A DNA stretch of 64,000 nt, from positions 3,578,796 through 3,642,795 of the forward strand of contig NC_044296.2 of assembly GCF_004027225.2 (NCBI RefSeq), read 5' to 3'. The first letter of the stretch is position 1. The number at the start of each line of letters is the position of its first letter. Both the position numbers and the translations under genes were made by a program. The stretch is from Strigops habroptila (taxonomy: Eukaryota > Chordata > Aves > Psittaciformes > Psittacidae). The notes under the pieces were generated by a model. It was not told the DNA's origin. It ran no database searches and was given only the letters and a program-made list of their open reading frames with translations. Shown in pieces: positions 60,501 to 64,000 of the stretch.

Positions 60501-61966
60501 GCCCATTCAAGGTTTAACCACCCTCTCAGTAAAGAGATGTTTCCTAACGTCCAGTCTAAAAGGCCAAGGGGTGCATGAAACAAACACCATTCCAGCAGCT
60601 GCCTAAAAGAAGAGCCAATGCCACACACCCGATGCTCTCGCTGGGGTCAGACCCTGCTGTGGTGCCCAGCGCCTGCGCCACCTGCCTGGGAGGTGTCTTC
60701 TCAAGAGCAGCCCTGAGGAGAAGGACGTGGGGTGTTGGGTGAGGAGAAGCTCCCCATGACCCGGCTTCAGTGTGTGCTTGAGCCCAGAACCCCCCCGTGT
60801 GCTGGGTGCACCCCCAGAGCGTGAGCAGCAGGTCAAGGAGGGGATCCTGCCCCTCTGCTGCGCTCTGGGGAGACCCCTCCTGCAGTCCTGATCCAGCTCT
60901 GGGGCAGCAGCACAAGAGGGACGTGGAGCTGCTGGAGCGAAGCCAGAGGAGGCCCCGGAGCTGCTGCGAGGGCTGGAGCAGCTCTGCTCTGGAGCCAGGC
61001 TGAGAGAGCTGGGCTGGGGCAGCCTGGAGAAGAGAAGGCTCCTGAAGGGGAGACCTTAGAGCAGCTCCAGTGCCTAAAGGGGCTCCAGGAAACCTGGAGA
61101 GGGGCTTTGGACAAGGGCCTGTAGGGACAGGCCAAGGGGAATGGCTTTAACCTGCCAGAGGGGAGATTGAGATGAGCTCTGAGGCAGAAGCTCTTCCCTG
61201 TGAGGGTGCTGAGGCGTTGGCACAGGGTGCCCAGAGAAGCTGTGGCTGCCCCATCCCTGGCAGTGTTCAAGGCCAGGTTGGACACAGGGGCTTGGAGCAA
61301 CCTGCTCTAGTGGAAGGTGTCCCTGCCTGTGGCAGGGGTTGGGACTGGATGAGCTTTAAGGTCCCTTCAACCCAAACCAGGCTGGGATTCCATGAACAGG
61401 GAACTGGCTACACAACCCCACTGCCAACCCCATCAGCAGACTGCAGCCCTGCCAAAGGACACAGCCTCGCACCGGCTGCCCCACAGACAGCTCTTCTTGG
61501 CAAACCCTTCTTTTCCCACACAAGAACAACGGTGCTGCTCCGGGCTGCTGCCAATGACATTTTGGGGGTCATGGCATATACTGACAAACTTGTTTGTAAC
61601 AACCCAGCTTTGCCAAATAACCCCACCTGGGCTGGGACCTCCTCCACAGGCCCATGATGCTGTTAATTTCTGGAGAGGCTGAAAATGAAGGGTCTGTCCA
61701 AAGGAAGCTCCCAAAGAGCCAAACTCACATTAAGGTATCTCACAGCTTTTCCCAAGCCAGTTGGGGAACTCCAGTTTTGCAGTCTGTGTGCATTACCTAC
61801 TGTAATTTCAAGTCTTCACCCCTGGAGATACTCACCTAGAACTAATATGGGACACTGAGGGCTGCAGCTCCGCTCCTTCTCAGCTCTGATGGGACACCAG
61901 GAGCCATCCACCAGGTACTCGATTTCATCTGCATCTTCACATTCTGTCAGGATCTTTGAGAGGAGC
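57560..61966 (-). CDS. PIAS4: PIAS4 (PIASy), SUMO E3 ligase (last two coding exons and 3' UTR)
   Basis: Two terminal coding exons on the minus strand are 61836-61966 and 60074-60279 (stop at 60076-60074); upstream exons are off the right edge. The first encodes [20 protein letters not shown] then [19 protein letters not shown], the region just after the SP-RING in PIAS4. The last encodes the SUMO-interaction motif [11 protein letters not shown], an acidic E/D run, and the tail [15 protein letters not shown] that matches the PIAS4 C-terminus. PIAS4 attaches SUMO to transcription and DNA-repair factors in the nucleus. The 3' UTR of about 2.5 kb (57560-60073) ends at an AATAAA on the minus strand (57580-57575). 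Junction phase 1 is consistent. FOXQ2 follows on the same strand. Confidence 0.93.
57636..57720. repeat. Adjacent T-run and A-run in the PIAS4 3' UTR
   Basis: A stretch of interrupted T (about 57640-57690) is followed, after CTCTTCTCTTTACCC, by about 20 A. The arms could fold back as a hairpin near the 3' end of the PIAS4 mRNA. Length is liable to sequencing error. Confidence 0.6.
60395..60590 (-). repeat. Old CR1 LINE fragment (PIAS4 last intron)
   Basis: Diverged inverted CR1-like stretch: TTTAACCACCCTCTCAGTAA and AGATGTTTCCTAACGTCCAG resemble the region of other bird CR1s that precedes the 3' UTR. The subfamily is uncertain. Confidence 0.55.
60758..61394 (+). repeat. CR1 LINE, young copy, most complete in the window (PIAS4 intron)
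   Basis: About 640 bp from GACCCGGCTTCAGTGTGTG to AACCAGGCTGGGATTCCATG. It is 5' truncated and encodes no full ORF2. It lies antisense to PIAS4 and shares its 5' start with the copy at 25393 and its 3' terminus with the copy at 52812. Confidence 0.95.
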
Positions 61967-64000
61967 CTGGACGGGAGAAAAGATGCCATCTAGTAAGCTT
62001 GAGGCAATCAGAATGTATTTAGTGATGGGCCTGAAACTGGATCTTCACCTTCAATAGCCCTAAATTGAACAGAAATGTGGTGTTAGCAGAAGGCTGCCCA
62101 GCAGATGGACCTCAAGGACTTGATATATTCCCATAAACCACCCCAGTCCTTTCTGACAATGAACCTGACCCACGAACTAACAGTTTCATTACATGCCATT
62201 AGAAGATAGTTTTGCCTCTTCACCCAGTTTTCCAAGCAGTGGCACTGATTCCAGGTCTCTTGGTGCCCCATCTAGAGCTGGGTGAGGGCTGGTGCAGGAA
62301 CCTTCACACTGAGGCATTAGCAAAGGCAAAATACCCTCCAACATTAGGAACTAAGCAATCCAGTACTTCACTTCCTTCCTTTTGTTTTCCAAAGCCTCCC
62401 CAGCAGCCACCAAAACAATATAAGCAGCCTCCTGCAACAGCAAAAAACCCCATGTCCCCCACTGAAAACACACCCAGTGGAGACACCTCGATGACAAAGA
62501 CACCGACCAGAAGGAGCGAGCCTCCACTCACTGTGCCTCCAAAACTGGGTCCTGGCTTCATTCTGACCTGTCCCACCCCTTGCCTGGGGTGTTTCTTTGC
62601 ACCTACGATTGGAACCACTGTTCTGCAAGGCTTTATTCACTCCTGGCCTTGAACGTTTCCATTTGGTATGAAGGAGAACTAGTAGCAAAAACCTGACAAG
62701 CTCCAGAGAACTATTTGCAGCACAGTGGTGGGAGAAAGTTGCTGCTTTCTCCCAGCTCAAGTAAGAAACATGTTTCCACAGATGGTCCTGTCATCACCCA
62801 GCTGAGCAACCACCAAGGCTGCAATTCCAAACAAGCTGACAAGGCCCAGAGGAGCTTAGACTCGACCAACCACTCACCTCCTCAGGAGCCTGTGCCCCCT
62901 TTTTTGACCACCAACCTCCAGCTGAGACCACCAGGTTCCCTCCAGCTTACTTTCAAGCGAGGTCTGAAGGCTGCCTTCATCCAACAGAACCACGCTGAAG
63001 CCCAGCCTTGAGCACAAAGAGATCCACTGAGCCTTCACCAGTGACAACCTCCTCCTCACCTCACCACTCACACGTGCATTGCTGACCTGTAGAGGTTCCA
63101 CAATCCAGCCCCTCACACCTTCCCCTTCAGTCCCAGCAGCCTTGTTGGAGATCTCAAAGGAACTGGCTTTTCCTGCCGGTGTTGGCCACAGGGCAAAGCA
63201 AACAGGTTATCTATGCCTGAGCTGCTTCAGACAGTCTGAAAAGCCACAAGTCCTGGACCAAATCAGTACCTACAAACACAGCAATGCCCAGAATATTACC
63301 AGCCTGGCCCTGGGAATACACCACCCAGGTGGAGACTCATCTGCTCACTTCACTGCCTTGTGTGCCAAGGGAGCTGGGTGCACCTGAACAATTCCTCTCA
63401 ACGCTTCCTACTTTTGAGGGAACCTGGATCAGAGGCCAATTATCCAAGCCAGGAGGGTGGAGGTAATTTTCCAGAAGCCAAGAACCATGCAGCTTGCTCC
63501 ACCAGTCCTCAGGGCTGCTCTCTGCTTGGCTGCACCACGGTGGGTGTCAGTGGTCCCAGCCTGGAAACCAGGCTCGCTGAGTTCTGAGGCAAAGCAGCTT
63601 CTTCTGGGGGGTGGGTGGAGATTTCTATTGGCTTTAATTCACTCCTTGTTTCTCCCTTTACTCTTGGACAAAAGCCAGGCAATTTATTGTGCTCTTCTCT
63701 AGAGAACCCATATTTCTGGAGCTGACAAGCATCGTTGCCAGCTGTCTGGCTTGCCTCAGGTGGCCCCTGCTGCCAGCCCAGCTCGCTCTGCAGTCTGCAT
63801 CTAGGACTCCATCCACCAGGTCTGCACCAAGGAGAGGGAGATCTCCTGGGTTTTAGAGTAATCCTCTTGGCACACAGCTGCATTTTTAAGTTTTCCAGTA
63901 TGAAACCTCACTCAGACACAGGAGCATCATGTCCAAAGTGTTCCTGTAGTGCTGAACTGTAGCATTCCGGCTCTCTGAGCTCACAGTGAGCCCTCTGCTC
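61967..64000 (-). other. PIAS4: PIAS4 intron, nothing else seen
   Basis: Upstream of the penultimate exon (acceptor at 61967) I found no further exon with PIAS4-like content, no recent CR1 and no simple repeat of note. It appears to be ordinary intron sequence running off the window. Confidence 0.55.

Noticed and set aside
62212-62652. A 146-codon open frame in the PIAS4 intron
   Set aside because: No homology-like content, no splice context and no conservation cue; the length is within chance for this composition.

Overview
The window is vertebrate nuclear DNA and almost certainly avian. It has multi-exon genes with GT/AG introns, CpG-island promoters, many CR1 LINE fragments with the bird-type 3' end (repeated ATTCTATG-like octamers) and no mammalian SINEs. 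The gene order matches the human 19p13.3 block as I remember it (PIAS4, ZBTB7A, MAP2K2, CREB3L3, SIRT6, ANKRD24), read here in reverse. Species is not resolvable by eye.

Layout: (1) 1-3291, 5' part of ANKRD24 on the minus strand, with two alternative first exons. (2) 3965-10602, SIRT6 on the plus strand, divergent from ANKRD24 across one CpG island. (3) 11386-14306, CREB3L3 on the minus strand, convergent with SIRT6. (4) 16749-26544, MAP2K2 on the plus strand with all 11 coding exons. (5) About 30180-55045, ZBTB7A on the plus strand, with a CpG-island promoter, an intron of about 14 kb, two coding exons and a long A-rich 3' region. (6) 56211-57231, a compact three-exon forkhead gene on the minus strand, best assigned to FOXQ2, a family reported lost from placental mammals. 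(7) About 57560 to beyond 61966, the 3' end of PIAS4 on the minus strand.

The genes are not an operon. SIRT6 is a nuclear deacylase, CREB3L3 a membrane-tethered liver/gut transcription factor, MAP2K2 the ERK kinase-kinase, ZBTB7A a BTB-zinc-finger repressor, PIAS4 a SUMO E3 ligase, and FOXQ2 a forkhead factor tied to anterior neural and photoreceptor identity in other animals.

Main points to check: intact FOXQ2 with CRX/OTX-like sites in a very short upstream region; an apparent frame break in SIRT6 exon 6; a CR1 tail ending 18 nt before the SIRT6 last exon; a conserved-looking alternative ANKRD24 start exon; an AT microsatellite grown inside a CR1; and a purine-only tract interrupted by a CR1. 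No virus-like element, tRNA, rRNA or CRISPR array was seen.
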